Assembly (NCBI GenBank): GCA_021234155.1
Contig: JAJEKV010000006.1
Coordinates: forward strand, 9,763,003 to 9,827,002
From: Isoetes taiwanensis
Taxonomy: Eukaryota > Streptophyta > Lycopodiopsida > Isoetales > Isoetaceae
Length of the DNA stretch: 64,000 bases
Direction: 5' to 3'
Positions 13,590-26,046 of the stretch are shown piece after piece. Numbering within the stretch: the stretch's first letter is position 1; the number at the start of each line of letters is the position of its first letter. Below the pieces are notes generated by a model that was given only the letters and a program-made list of their open reading frames with translations, did no database searches and was not told the origin of the DNA. The translations under genes were made by a program, and so were the position numbers.

Positions 13590-14150
13590 AGGGGGGGAGA
13601 ATGTGACATTCCATGTATTTATACTGTACATATATACACACCCTGACACGCCACTAAGGCAGTGCTGGGCCTAAGGGTCCAAGCAAGGGGTCACCATAAT
13701 GGTTTTATTTAGATATGCTAATAAACCATTATGGAGAATTATAAATTATATTGAACCATCACATAATTAAACCATTATGGCTAATTAGCTAATTATCACC
13801 AATAAAGGAGCCCACCGCCCCAAAAATCGGCCAGGAGGACTTTCCATTTTGGCCTGTAGGAAAGGGTCCTACCCCATTATCTCCCCAACCGAATTTGGGA
13901 CTAAGGAGGAGCAGCCAGTTGTCTCTGCTTGATTTGTCAACAATCACCACCGGCCGAGGAAGATGGATTCCATCGTGACCATGGCTCAGCCAGACACCTA
14001 AGTAGTCGGTCAGATAGGTTTCTTCGGCTAACACTTTGGAGTAGATGGAATGAATAAAATTTTGTGAATTGTTCGGTCACATGAATGATAGTTACAATAG
14101 TTCTTTCTCGCTTCTTCCGTATTGGGAATTGGCGTGGCGTGGTAGAGGCC
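13590..14150 (+). mobile_element. Polypurine tract and start of 3' LTR, Ty3 copy A
   Basis: The tract AAGGGGGGGAGAA at about 13,589-13,601 is followed directly by TGTGACATTCC at 13,602. The same arrangement occurs at 30,820 and 54,172. This is the standard polypurine tract and LTR boundary, with the LTR starting TGTGAC. About 550 bp of LTR is present before similarity to the B copy stops near 14,150, so the LTR is truncated. The LTR includes the A/T-rich stretch with repeated ACCATTATGG near 13,700-13,790. Confidence 0.75.
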
Positions 14151-17100
14151 CGAAGTCTAAATTAAATATTCTATATGGGTCAAAATCTTGAAAAAGAGCT
14201 CAAGAGGGCTCTTGAATCTAAATCGATGCAAGTTGGGGGCTCCTCACATTTCATACAATTTCACTGATTTCCGGCAATTTATACGATTCTCATAATTCCC
14301 GTTGATAAGCTACATTCCCTTTCAATGGTTGGATGGTATCTAATTTACTACAGCTCATGAAGTGTGTTTTTAAATTCAAATTTTAAAAGTTGTTTGGATG
14401 GAGACACATTTTGGAATATGGGCTCATATATTGTTAATATTTTACAAAAGATAAGAAAATTAAAAATGATGACAATTTAAATTTCTAGCCTTTCAAATGA
14501 AAATATGTATTTTGATGGGTCTTCCAGATGATGCATTTGTCATTGGCTACCTTTCATTTGTAATACAATTTTATTTTACTAGTTTTGACAGCAAAATACA
14601 AAAACAGACGGAAAGTCGGCCAAATTTGAGTCTGACCACCACACACCACTACACACTACCATCATTCTCGCCAATTACCGAAGATCACACCATTGCGGCT
14701 GGTGTGGTGAATGGTGGTGTGGTGGGTGTGGTGGTGGTAATGTACACGTGACTAAGGTGCTCGCTCGTGAATAGGATGAGTGTGGGGCATGGCGTGCATG
14801 GTTTGCGTGGTATACACATCCAACCGCTTTAGTGTTCATTTCATGCATGCTATTGTCGAAACAAGAGGTTTCGACCAACATCCGCAAACAAGATTCGCCT
14901 TTCTTTGAGAAGCTAAAACCCTGGTTTGGTTAGCTGTGGAAATTGAAGGACTTCACAGGTTGCTGTTGCATTCAGCGACGTGAGGGATGCAAACACTAGT
15001 GGATGACCTTTGGGCCGGGATGAGAACCAAACATCCAAAGAATTGCACTTGCACCGGCGAAGTTTGTAGGATCACATGAACTTGGTCAATGCGTGGGCAC
15101 ACCAGCATAAAATTGCAAGTACGTGAAGCTTGTGGAGATCTATAGGTCCAAAGAGTGAATTGATGAGTTTCGCGTTACATGCATCCTAAATTGTGAGAAA
15201 TGTGAATCAAGAAGTTTCGCACTGTCCCCCATGGAAGAAGTGGCAAGAGGAAAGAAATGGGAGCATACTTTGACTGCGAAAGACAACGCCTCGAAGTTCT
15301 GGGAGACCTGAATTTATCGCGACAATGAGACGTAACCCATGAGCTTCTAGATACAACCAAAAGACGTCAGGCAATCTTTCAATCGCACTTCAAGGCGTAC
15401 CAATGGCAAAACGCTTTTAAGGAGCTTCCGGAGAACCTCCCCACAGGATGGTATGTCTCTATATGGATTTGCGAACTATACATTCAGAACAAGAGGAGAA
15501 AATGCATGCTACCGGGTCAATAACCGTATTTACCATTTGGTTCAAATAACACACGATTTAATTCGGCGGCGAAGGAGATTATCAAGGAAACACAATACGG
15601 TATCGCATGATAGGAACGATGATACTTTGCTCCGGCAACGCTTCCGCGAAGCACCACAACATCCGAGCAGAAAGGAAGGTGCCAAAGAGACATTATGTGT
15701 TTTTGATGGTGCGCATCTCAATTCAAGGCTTCTAGACCATTTTACTTTGTGGTTATTTGGGTACACAAACGCCAATCGATGTTCATATTGTGGAATTTTT
15801 TGGTTCTAACCAATGGAAAGGTGAACACGGATGGCAAAGTCGAAGCCGAAGAGATGGTTAAGACAACCGCGAGAACAAAATACAAAGAAAGATAAAATGC
15901 TCATGGCGAAGTGGTAGAAGTCGTCGAAGAGATATTTACTTGCGGGAACATCCGAGTGGATGAAAAACACATCTGAAACAAGAAGAGGGGAAGAATATAA
16001 AAATGTTCTTTTGGGAAGTCAAGGTGGAGGATAGATAGAAAGAAAGCATGGGGCAAAAAAGGATTTTGACAGCCCGATCCATTGTGTGCCGCATTCAATC
16101 CCTTCAATTCCATTGCGCTATGTGACGTGAGGGAACTTTCATGCGCTTCAAAGATGGGTTTGGGATGGCTTGTGGGAACAAGCACCACGCTGATGATTGG
16201 AAACTTCAAGTTATTGTACCATCCAATGTGCATACGACATTGAGGACCGGAACTAAAGGTGTGTCCTTGTTCTCTCCAATCCCAATGCATGTTGAAGGCA
16301 CACTCGTATTGGTGATAATTTTGTCACGCGTTCAAAGGGAATGATGAGGGTTCTGAATTCGGATTCCATGTGCACAAACCAAATGGATAGTGGAGAAAGA
16401 CTTCCAACCCACAATAGAACATGGGTACCCCTATTGATAGTGTCATAGAAGGCATGTATTACAAGAAGCTTTTAAGATCAAAATCGCTGGCGATCTTTGG
16501 CAGGTAAAGTGCTGGCATAGTGCCAACAATAAACTGCGTAATCGACTTCACATGCCACCAACTAAACGCCAAAAACAGGATCAGATATAGGTCGGATCCT
16601 TTAGATGAGGGAGAGAAAATTTGGCTGCACTTAACCAAGTTCTTTTGAAAGATGATGAAATATAAAACCATTTCAGTTTTTAATGAAGTGCAAAGTTTTT
16701 CACCGGGAAAAATAAAAGTTTATTCTTGATTTCTTTTGAAGATTTTGAATTCTTCAAACACTTTGATCCTTTGTTTTGAGGATGAATTGAATATGAATTT
16801 TCATTGAAAATGAATCGAGGTTACAATAACAATTATGTACATAAGAAAGATATAAAGGATTTAAGTATGAGCCGACTCATGCACCTACATATCCTTTCCT
16901 TCACATATGTTCCCTCAGCCTCCAGCCTTTGTTGCTTTAATCTTAAACTTCAAGCATGAACACTTCTAACATCAACTAGATCCTAGTCCGAAATGTCCAT
17001 AACCCAACAGCTTTTAAACCACACACTTGTCAATACCGTAGTCGGTTTATTCACGTATTTAAGTTGGACTTACTAGATCGTAGCAACAATATATTCAATT

Positions 17101-17394
17101 CTTCAAGTACCCCTCACAAATTTGGCGAGATAAACTAACATACGGTGGCCATTGGGAGGAATGACCATCGGTTTGAAGAGGCTCGAAATTCTTCGCCAAC
17201 ATCCGATATTGTAAAGCTGAAATTATTGTCCAAGCAATTCCAAGAACCGTGACTTCAAAGTTCGCTATTGTGCCACAACAAAGAAAATGCAATGAGCACA
17301 CTAACCTTCAATAAGTCTGCCGCCGGCGTAACGCTTCCCAGCTATCAAAGCGATATATCCCCGGGTTTATATTCTGCCGCTGGTATTGCCGCGG
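14151..17394. other. Spacer between the duplicated blocks, no recognised gene
   Basis: About 3.2 kb separates the two blocks. At 14,636-14,745 a CCACCACACACC-type run faces a GGTGTGGTGG-type run, giving a potential hairpin. Short ORFs at 15,453-15,809 (118 residues, plus) and 15,901-16,290 (129 residues, minus) have no motif I know. On the minus strand, 17,110 down to about 16,690 reads like the end of a retroelement: GAGGGGTAC, then TGAAGAATTGAATATATTG and an A/T-rich leader, reminiscent of a Ty1/copia LTR. I cannot find the opposite end, so it is not called as an element. Confidence 0.4.
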
Positions 17395-19409
17395 TTTACA
17401 ATCGTAAACAGTCCGGATGTCCATCACAAGGTGCATAAACATGTAATCGCATCATCCATTCATGTTTCCTTTATTGTTTTGTAACTATTTTGTGTCCTGG
17501 ACAATGTCGAAAAGAAAAGAGGGTCAAAGAAAATGAAAGGATGGCTCATTCCTTTGAGAATCATAGTATTCCATGCATTCCAGAACATATGCATAATATC
17601 TATCACAACTGGCGATCACAAATCGATGAGCATCACTTTGAGAAGAGGAGGAGGATCACCTGGGATCATTGAACCAATCGTGAGTTATCAGCTTCCAAAA
17701 TTTTGATGCCGGGAGATAATCAGCCTACGCTTTCAGCCCAATGACCACTCTCGTGATGTATTTCGGCTTTTAGATAGTCGGATCGCTTCTAAAGCTCTAT
17801 CATCTCTAGTTCTAAACATATGTCGGTGAACATTTGCTCACAATCCATCTAACATGCTTTTAAATTAAAAAAGTACCGTTACATCATATAATTCCTTACT
17901 TCTATATTGATCGTTATTTTACAGATCTATTTCTATGAAATATTTGTCGAGTATTGCTGCAAGCAGCGAATTCTTCAATCACATGTTCCATTCTTCCCAC
18001 ATAAGCCGCACTTTCGCAACAAGTCCCTCTAGCCATGGTTTTCGCTCCAAAAAGGAAATGGAACTAACCCGGTTTGAGCAAAACTATTTGGACATATCAC
18101 GGTGTTCTACTGGTTGGTACACTTTGGATGATCCTTAAGGAAAAATTGGTTTATTAACCACTTTTAATTTTTGTGTTGGAAAAACAATCCCCATTCCAAA
18201 TAAAAAAAGAATCCTCTTATATTCCTCAGCAAAGAACTTTCTTTCATCAACAATTCAACATTTACTTTAGCCAAGGCCGGACCACAATGCAATACCCTCA
18301 AATTTTGAAAACACCATTCAAGAACTCCTGTAATCCGTGCCCGGAAACCGCTAACTTTTGATGGTTCACTCGATGGTCACTTCGCTCACCACATGTGGAT
18401 CCTCCTTTTCAAGTCATAAAACTTGCCTAAACCCCATTAAAAACTAACAAGGAGAATTTCAGTTAACCTCTGTTTTTCTGGTTGAGGTTGTATTGGACTC
18501 GCTGAGGCAACAAGATTATGTCCGCTGTGATCCGGTCTCTTTGTCAACTTCATCACCGTGATCAACATTTGGCTCATGTTCAACCCAAACTTTTTCTCCG
18601 TGAAGACCCCTCGCAATTTCGAATCCTTCAAGGGACTAATTTCCCTAAAAACGTATTTATTGCACTAGGACTTCTGATGGCTTCCGCCGGGAAGAGCATT
18701 TATCTCGCAACATAATTCGAAATGAGGAAGACCACGTAAAATACAAAAAATAAATAAGTGTATGTGGCATCAAGATTATTTTTGATACCGACCGTGATTC
18801 AACCATCATCATCCAAATTTCGTTTTGAGTCACCACACAGCAGGGATTGACTTAGGAGTATCAAATGGGGTGAATTCTAGGTACAAACCGGAGGTATCTT
18901 TGCGCCTCATAACCGACGAAAAGTGGATAATCGCTGATAATATCCTTATTCAAATTTCTGCAAACACTAAGTCGATGACCTGCGGACAACATCGCAAACA
19001 TTCCTAGGATGGGTCCTATGATACAACTACACGGCCTTGAAGTGGTGTTCTCATTGAGTTTTGTAAAACATTGAGTACAAATGGATCCCTCACTAGGGGT
19101 AAGATAAATTTGGAAATATGAATTTTTTAAATGCTTGAAAACTAGACAATCATCGTAGAGCATGATGATAATCAAGAATACAACATAAAAAGATGGGTTT
19201 ATCCGCCACTTGGTCACGATGCAAAGGTGAGAAGACCTGGTGACCGCTTTCATCGTGAAGAAGAATTCATCACTTCTTAGTTTTTTGAGGAAAAACCCAA
19301 GCAAATAGTTGAAGAACGACCCCACGCCTCGGGCAACCACAAGACCTTAAAATCCCGCAGAGTCAAGGCTGAAAGAAAATAACCCTAATAATGAGTTAGA
19401 TGCCATAGG

Positions 19410-19760
19410 CAAGAAGACGGAGGCTCCAAGGCCACGCCAGAAAGAAACAACAGCCACCACCGTGAACCGCCCACCGAATGACCCCATCGCTGGAAAAACA
19501 ACCGACAGGCCGCGGAGAGGCTACACCACGCCGAAAAAAACAATAAATATGATATCGGAGGCAACAAAACTACCAATGGTGAAAAAAAAAAAACATTAAT
19601 AATAAATATTGACTCGGGAGCCTACAACAATGCTATATCGAGAAAAATATGAATGAATAAAATGAAATACTATAATGGTAAGTATGTCGGAGGAGAAGCT
19701 CTGACCAGAAAAAAGAAATGAAAAAATAAAAAATCTCGAGGCTACAGTATTGCCGCAGAA
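19410..19760. repeat. Dyad-unit tandem array (block B)
   Basis: This is the counterpart of 2,090-2,400. Units are recognisable at about 19,420, 19,515, 19,615 and 19,740 but are damaged. Several CTCGGAGGCTACAG cores have lost bases exactly at the CAG or CTG positions. The array is non-coding. Confidence 0.6.
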
Positions 19761-19986
19761 AAAAAAATGAAAAATAAGAACGTGTGCACTTTCATTAAAC
19801 TAGAAACAAAGAGGATAATAGCACCGCAGCCGCTCCAAGAAGTGTAGACAAATAGACACATACAAAATGACCAACAGAGCTAAAAGGAAATGAAGCAACT
19901 TTAACCGATGGAACGAGAAATGAGAAAAAGGGAAAACCCGGCGAAGATATGACCCAACAAGTTCGAGGATATGATAGGGGGGCTGG

Positions 19987-22900
19987 AAACTGAGCTAGAA
20001 AAGAGCAACAAGGAAAAAAGTCAAGAGAACGCCCGATGATGATTGCAAATGAGGAAGGAGGCGGTATAAATAGGAGATCGCGGTCGGGGCCCCCCATCCA
20101 AGGAATGCCGGTTCGGTCATCCTGTGAAGAACCGTGGCATTCCTAGGATGGGTCCCATGATACCACTGGATTGGCAGCGATAGAGAGGAATCTACCTCAG
20201 AAGGGATGGAGCAAGCCAAAGCGTCAAAGAAAATAGAAGGCAAAAGGTGAAATGAAGAAACATGCAAAAATGATGAATAGAACAAATCGGGGAAAAAGGG
20301 GCAATAACACAACTTCAAAGCAAGGATGACATAAAGGGGATAACGAGGAGTAGAGGCAAAGGATTGATATATGGACACCAACAAGGAAAAGAGAATTAAG
20401 GTGAATCAAGCCATGATAAAAATAGAAATGAAGCATGCATTCGGAAAGACTATGAATTTGAGGGAACTAATGGAGTCATTGGAATAGAAGAAACAAGACC
20501 AAAGTGGAGGAAAAACGAGGCAATAAGCAAAAAGCAAGAAGGGCATGACGCAAAGAAGTTAAGGGGTCAAAAAGTGGAGCACAAGGAAAATAGAAAAGAA
20601 AAGTTAAAGGCAAATAAAAAGCTTGACGGAAAAGGCAACACGACCCAAAGGAATAACAGTGCGGTCGAACTGGAATAGACAAATAAACTAAAAAAAAGGA
20701 ATTAAAAGAGCCGACAAGAACCCAACAAAAAACTGAGGAAGGAAAACACATAAATACGTGAAAAGCACGTAGACTAAACGATATAGAATAATACTTTTAT
20801 GGATATATACATAAAGCACATAGACTAAAACAATATAGAATAATACTTTTTATGGATATATGCACCAAAGGATCAAACTCAAAAACCTAAACCTATCACC
20901 TCCCAGAAAGGATAAAAAATACGTACAAGGCAAATAGAACAAACAAGAACCAATGAGAACCCAAAAAGGGAACAAGGAGAAGGCGGTGAACTAAACAAAG
21001 GAACCTTTATGTGCATAAAAGTACAAGAGGTAATGAAAAAATGATCAACAAGGCCAAAGAGGATGAATCGGACTAACAAACGAAACAAACTAAGATAAGG
21101 AGGGCAATAGGTGGAAGTAAACTGAAAATGGAAAATGGCGAAACAAGATGCTTAGTATGAAAGAGACAAATGGGACAAATAAAAGAAAACAAAACTAAGC
21201 AAGCTGGGGAAACTTGGATAACCAGGAGTATGAACTAAGAACATCATAGATTGTCATGATTGGGGCAAAACAAATTAAAAGCTCAAAGAGATGAGCTACG
21301 CCAAACACAAGAGACAGGGACAAATAAGAACAAGATGAACTAAGATGATACAAGAGGTTCGACCAAACAGAGGCGAAATGACAAAAAGGAACTGGAGCAA
21401 GCCGAGAAATAGACAAACGAACCAAATCGATTGAAAAAACGATTTAAGAAGTCAACGATTGAACGAAGGAGGTAGGGATAAAAAAGAATTTGTGAAAAGA
21501 TAGATAAATAAATAAGAAATGACCCAAAAAAGAATCAAATAACTAAGTAAGAAAATCAGACAAGGATCACACCAAAGATATATGGAGCAAAAGAACAAAT
21601 AAAGAACAAACCAAAAGAAAGAAAAGAACTAATTGAGAACAAAGACAAAATGACAAAAAAAAACACAATTGAAAGAATATGGAATCATAAAAAGGAACAA
21701 AATATATATGTGGAACATAGAGCAAAATGAACAACGAGAGACTATAGAAGCGGATACATGAAATAAGCTGCAAAAGAAATGGGTTAAACAAAGCAAGTGA
21801 TAATAAACACAAAATCCAAAAGTCCAAAAGAACACGATAAAATAACAAAAACGAGCAAATAGGGAGCAGGAGCTAACATGAGCAAAAGAACAAGGGAATG
21901 AGACTAAATGAAGCACCCAAAATTGGCGACACAAAGACATACCACAGCTATATAGCGTCTTAAGGTAATAAAACAACTGTGTCGCCTACATCTAAAAAAT
22001 AACGGAATGGAAAGACAAAACCATCAAAGATGAAAAAGAGAACTGGGGAAAAGAGACAACTAGGGTAAAGGCACAAAGGATGCCCATGTGTAACCGATCA
22101 AGAATCCAAAACGACATAGCCCCTCGGGGAACAAGATAAGAGCCAACCAACACACAAGATCGAGACATTAAGCTCTACGAAAAATCACGCCAACCAAAAC
22201 TAGACCATTAAGACTAACAAGAGTGCATGGAAACAAGACAAGAGTGGATGGAGAAGATCAATCATCTAAAACAAAGGCTAGAACAATGCAAAGAACGTAA
22301 CCATGTACATATTCATCTAAAACCTGAATGAATCAACAAACAATAAACATACAAAAGCTTGAGAGAACTTGATGAAGATTATGGAACACCTAACTCTAGC
22401 AACTGTGCCATCTCTCCGATAAATGAATGTATCTAAGGCACTAGAGCCGTCAGTCAATGTAGACAAACCTGGGAGTTACTTCCCTCTATAGGATGGAAAA
22501 GAGACACTCTAGCAAGAACAATGGAAGAAAACCAACAAGAAGAAGAATAGAATAGTAAAGATGGAACATGCCGCAGAATGAAAAGATACAAATGTTATAA
22601 AAGAAGTCAACTAGACAACCAACCATGTTGGTACTATATGCTAAATGGGTGGTCACATCAGCGAAAACAAAATTACCATGCAAAATCATCTCTAAATGAA
22701 ATCAAACCAGATCGTGTTCCAATGACTTTGAAGCTATAAGGTGCAGAGATGCCAATATTGAGAATGCTAAGAGAATTCGGGGAATAGCTATATAATGAAC
22801 TAGGCATCAACTCAAGGTACTAAATGCCCAAGCGGGATGCTCTCACCAAAAATGAAGCTCCTTGTGCAAAACCGCATATGCAAAGAGTTTAATTTACGGA

Positions 22901-25900
22901 TCGAGACAAAATCGAATTGCATCGCAAGTAACATATGTAAGATGATGATACAAATTCTCGGTCGCCTCCCATGCACGGAAAACTTGGACCACAGCAAGGA
23001 AAGGAAATGCGATTAGATGGCAAGGTTAGAAGGTGTAAAGCACCACCTCTAAACGCTAGGAGCAAAAATAGAAAAACAAGTATATGAGAAACCAAAAAAT
23101 GTGTGCAATGATCACGACTATGAAAGAAAAACCTAGATGTCAAAAACTTATTCCAAACAAATGTTGGAGAAACAATTGAAAACCAAATATGAAAACAAAA
23201 ATTGATGCAATGACCCTAACATTGACTAGCACGAGTCCCCCTACAAAATTAGATCCAATAGTGCATACATGCATAAAAATAATGACGAGAAAACCAATCC
23301 TATAGACCCCTTGAGAATCCATGAGCTATAAAGGGGCCATATGGAACCATCGAATACAACCCGACTAAAGGCAAAGAATCCTATGATATAGAACAATTGA
23401 AGCCACATATCCATCAAAGGGAGCACATGGAACCATCAAACAAACATGATCGACTAATGAAAAGGATCCCATGAACCAAGAAGCCATCTGGAGAAATGTA
23501 TGGGATTTAAATTTTTTGTACGAGACAAAGGGCAATTGAAAGATGGCAAGTTTATCGTTGTTCTGTAAGGCCAGGAACCCAAAAAAGTTAGGCTAATAAA
23601 ATCGGAAGAAGACAACTGTGAGCTAAAGGTGAATCATGAAACAACAAGTAATAAGGCTTGATTGCCACTTAAGAACCTACCTTGAAGGGAGAGTTGAAAC
23701 CAAAGGGAGAATGATGCAAACAACATCAACCAAGAATTCAAAATGAAAAAAACAACTTAGATAATATCTATAATATGTGTATAATATAGCAAATAAAAAA
23801 TGATCATAATATAGCAAATAAAATGATGAAGACAATAGGAATCATATCAAGGATTAGGTAAACTATCCAAGCTCTTAAAAACCATGAATTGAAACAATAG
23901 CAACCATATGCAAGAAGCCCGGTAAAAACTCCACGATCAATGCCGAGCCACATATGCGTCCCATATCACAAAAAACTGTATCCCCAAACCATGCAAAACC
24001 AGCGGTATAAAAAAGTGACAAAGAAAATGCAAGAGTGAAAAGACACAAACACTCATGTTGTAAGGCCCATAAGAATAATGTGAGACCCAAGGTAAACATA
24101 CCTCCCATAATCCGACTTATGAGTAGAATTGCCAAAGATGAAAACATGAGACAGGGATAGGGCCATAGCCTCGGGCCTGCTCTAGGAGGATGCGGGATGG
24201 AGCACCACCGGGGCTCACCAATGATGGTGACCGTGGACCGCACACGTGGGCCTGCTCTAGGAGGACGCAGATGGAGCCCACGTGAGGCCATGTCACCTTG
24301 GACGGTGGACAAGATGTCAAGATGAAACCCTGATCAGAACCAATTGTATGAATGGGCCGCCAGTCTATCTTCTGGTGACCCCAAACAGAGCCTGGCCGAC
24401 CTGTACCTGGTTTCATCTCTACCAAAAATATGAACCAAAGTCTGCAAAAAGCCTCTCCAGAGAAAAATCCTATGCAACAGAGCCAGTAGGCAAGCAATAG
24501 ACAAACAGAATGGCACAAATGGAGAGCCAAGCAATGCAGCCAATAAGAAAATATCGAAAAAAGGCAAAGTCAAGAGAAAAAACAGAAGCAACACTCGGTA
24601 TACAGCCACTTATCTGAGAGAGCCCCGATTTGAAGTGGAAGCTGATAAACTTTATAAAGATTGTCCGAGACCGTGATGTGGAATTGGGTGGCATTGGAAC
24701 CACCTGGTCGGACCTTCTCTGCTGCAGATTCAAGTGATGATAAAAACAGAGATGACGGAGATCCGGCAGACACCATAGCCCTGCCTAGAGCCTTGTGCAA
24801 GCTAAACCCGTAGGATCAAACCTGTGCCCTGCCATCGGATAACCACAAAGGGGGATGAGCAAATCACTATTCATATGCAATCAATCGATCAATAGCCTAC
24901 AAGTAACAAATAGAAGAAGAAAACTGTGGATGAGTTCCATGCTTATGTAGCCAACCACAAAAGCAAGCGGCACCATCCAGACAGATTTGATTCTTGTGTA
25001 GCCAAACCGTGACCTCATTGTGTCCTGTGGCTGACCATAGCCGCCATACCTCTGCAAAAGATCAAAAGCGCTCCCAATACTTACTATATCACAATACTTA
25101 TCTACGGGGGGCGACCGACCAAGATCCCCATCGGAAGCCAGCTATATAGCAAAACCGGGGAGTAAGCAAAGCGTCCGAGATGACTTAAAAACCCTTCTCG
25201 TAGACTAAAAAGCGAGGCCGAAGAAATTGAAGCGACCGGGCACGGTGGCACCTATTCAAGCCAAATATTCATGAGTAAATCGATTGCTCTTTGGAGCCTC
25301 ACGCCAAAGCGACAAGGTCGGTACAAACCAATCCAAGTCTGGGCGCTAGTAATCCGAGGTGGGGTTAGAAAAAGCGAAACACAATCTGACCTCGGATCTG
25401 ATGGAATGGTGCAACCGACAGAATCAACAAAATAAACCGACCAAAAAAGGTGCAAGCAAAGATAGAAGAAGATAGAAGGCCTTAATATTATCTCGTCTAT
25501 TCAAGCACGACAGACACAGAAAGCAAAAAATTAATCTACAGATAAATCGAAAACAACCAGAGCCGTGACTATCACCAACGGGGAAGCACAAGACACATAA
25601 AAATACCTAATAATTCATCGAAAACATGAATAGAGACCACAATCATCGATTCAATAATAAAAACTGGTCCACATCAATCATCGCTTCAAATACAAACCTG
25701 GGCTGCATGTGTAAGAAACCTAGAAAAAATCGTGTTGATAGTATCCGGCCTATCCAGCGTTCTATCAAGATCCGAATGATAGCAATGGTTGAATCAGAGG
25801 CGGCAAAAAAGGCAAGGAAATCTGCAAGAAAGAAAAGACATTCAAATGGTAGATGATTGATACCAAACTGCTAGGATAAACTTGTGGAGCTAGAAAGAGC

Positions 25901-26031
25901 AACAAGGAAAAAGCTCAAGAGAACGCCGATGATTGCAAATGAGGAAGGAGGGGTATAAATAGGAGATGAGATAGGACGTCCCCATCCAAGGAATGTCGGT
26001 TCTATTGCTATCACAATAGAACCGTGGCATT
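19987..26031. mobile_element. Possible non-coding LTR-type element (block B)
   Basis: The direct repeats are at 19,987-20,141 (TATAAATAG at 20,065) and 25,878-26,031 (TATAAATAG at 25,954). The second copy retains the hairpin CGGTTCTATTG with CAATAGAACCG. The interior is purine-rich on the plus strand and non-coding, like 2,786-8,581. The interpretation and doubts are the same as for the block A copy. The whole element, if it is one, was duplicated as part of the block and does not represent a second insertion. Confidence 0.4.
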
Positions 26032-26046
26032 AGTTAAGGCACTTAC

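Larger units (their letters stand above)
1..14150. repeat. Block A: first copy of a ~14 kb duplicated composite
   Basis: From the window start to about 14,150 the sequence matches 17,395-31,386 in the same order and orientation. Landmarks include the text around 70-140 (matches 17,430-17,510), the dyad array, the 157-bp direct repeats, the GTGG microsatellite, and the Ty3 pol with its LTR start. The match is lost at about 14,150, inside the LTR. The left limit lies at or before base 1. Differences are mainly small insertions and deletions, not clean substitutions. Regions of block A not listed separately (about 1-2,090 and 10,820-10,985) contain no gene I can recognise. Confidence 0.85.

Noticed and set aside
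1..14150. C-to-T decay by methylation (RIP-like or CHG deamination) as the cause of damage in the pol copy
   Set aside because: The differences at CAG/CTG are mainly CGG or CG replacements and short indels, not C-to-T or G-to-A transitions.
16690..17110. Ty1/copia LTR on the minus strand
   Set aside because: The text resembles a copia LTR start after a purine stretch, but no matching second LTR, integrase or reverse transcriptase was found, so it is only mentioned in the spacer entry.
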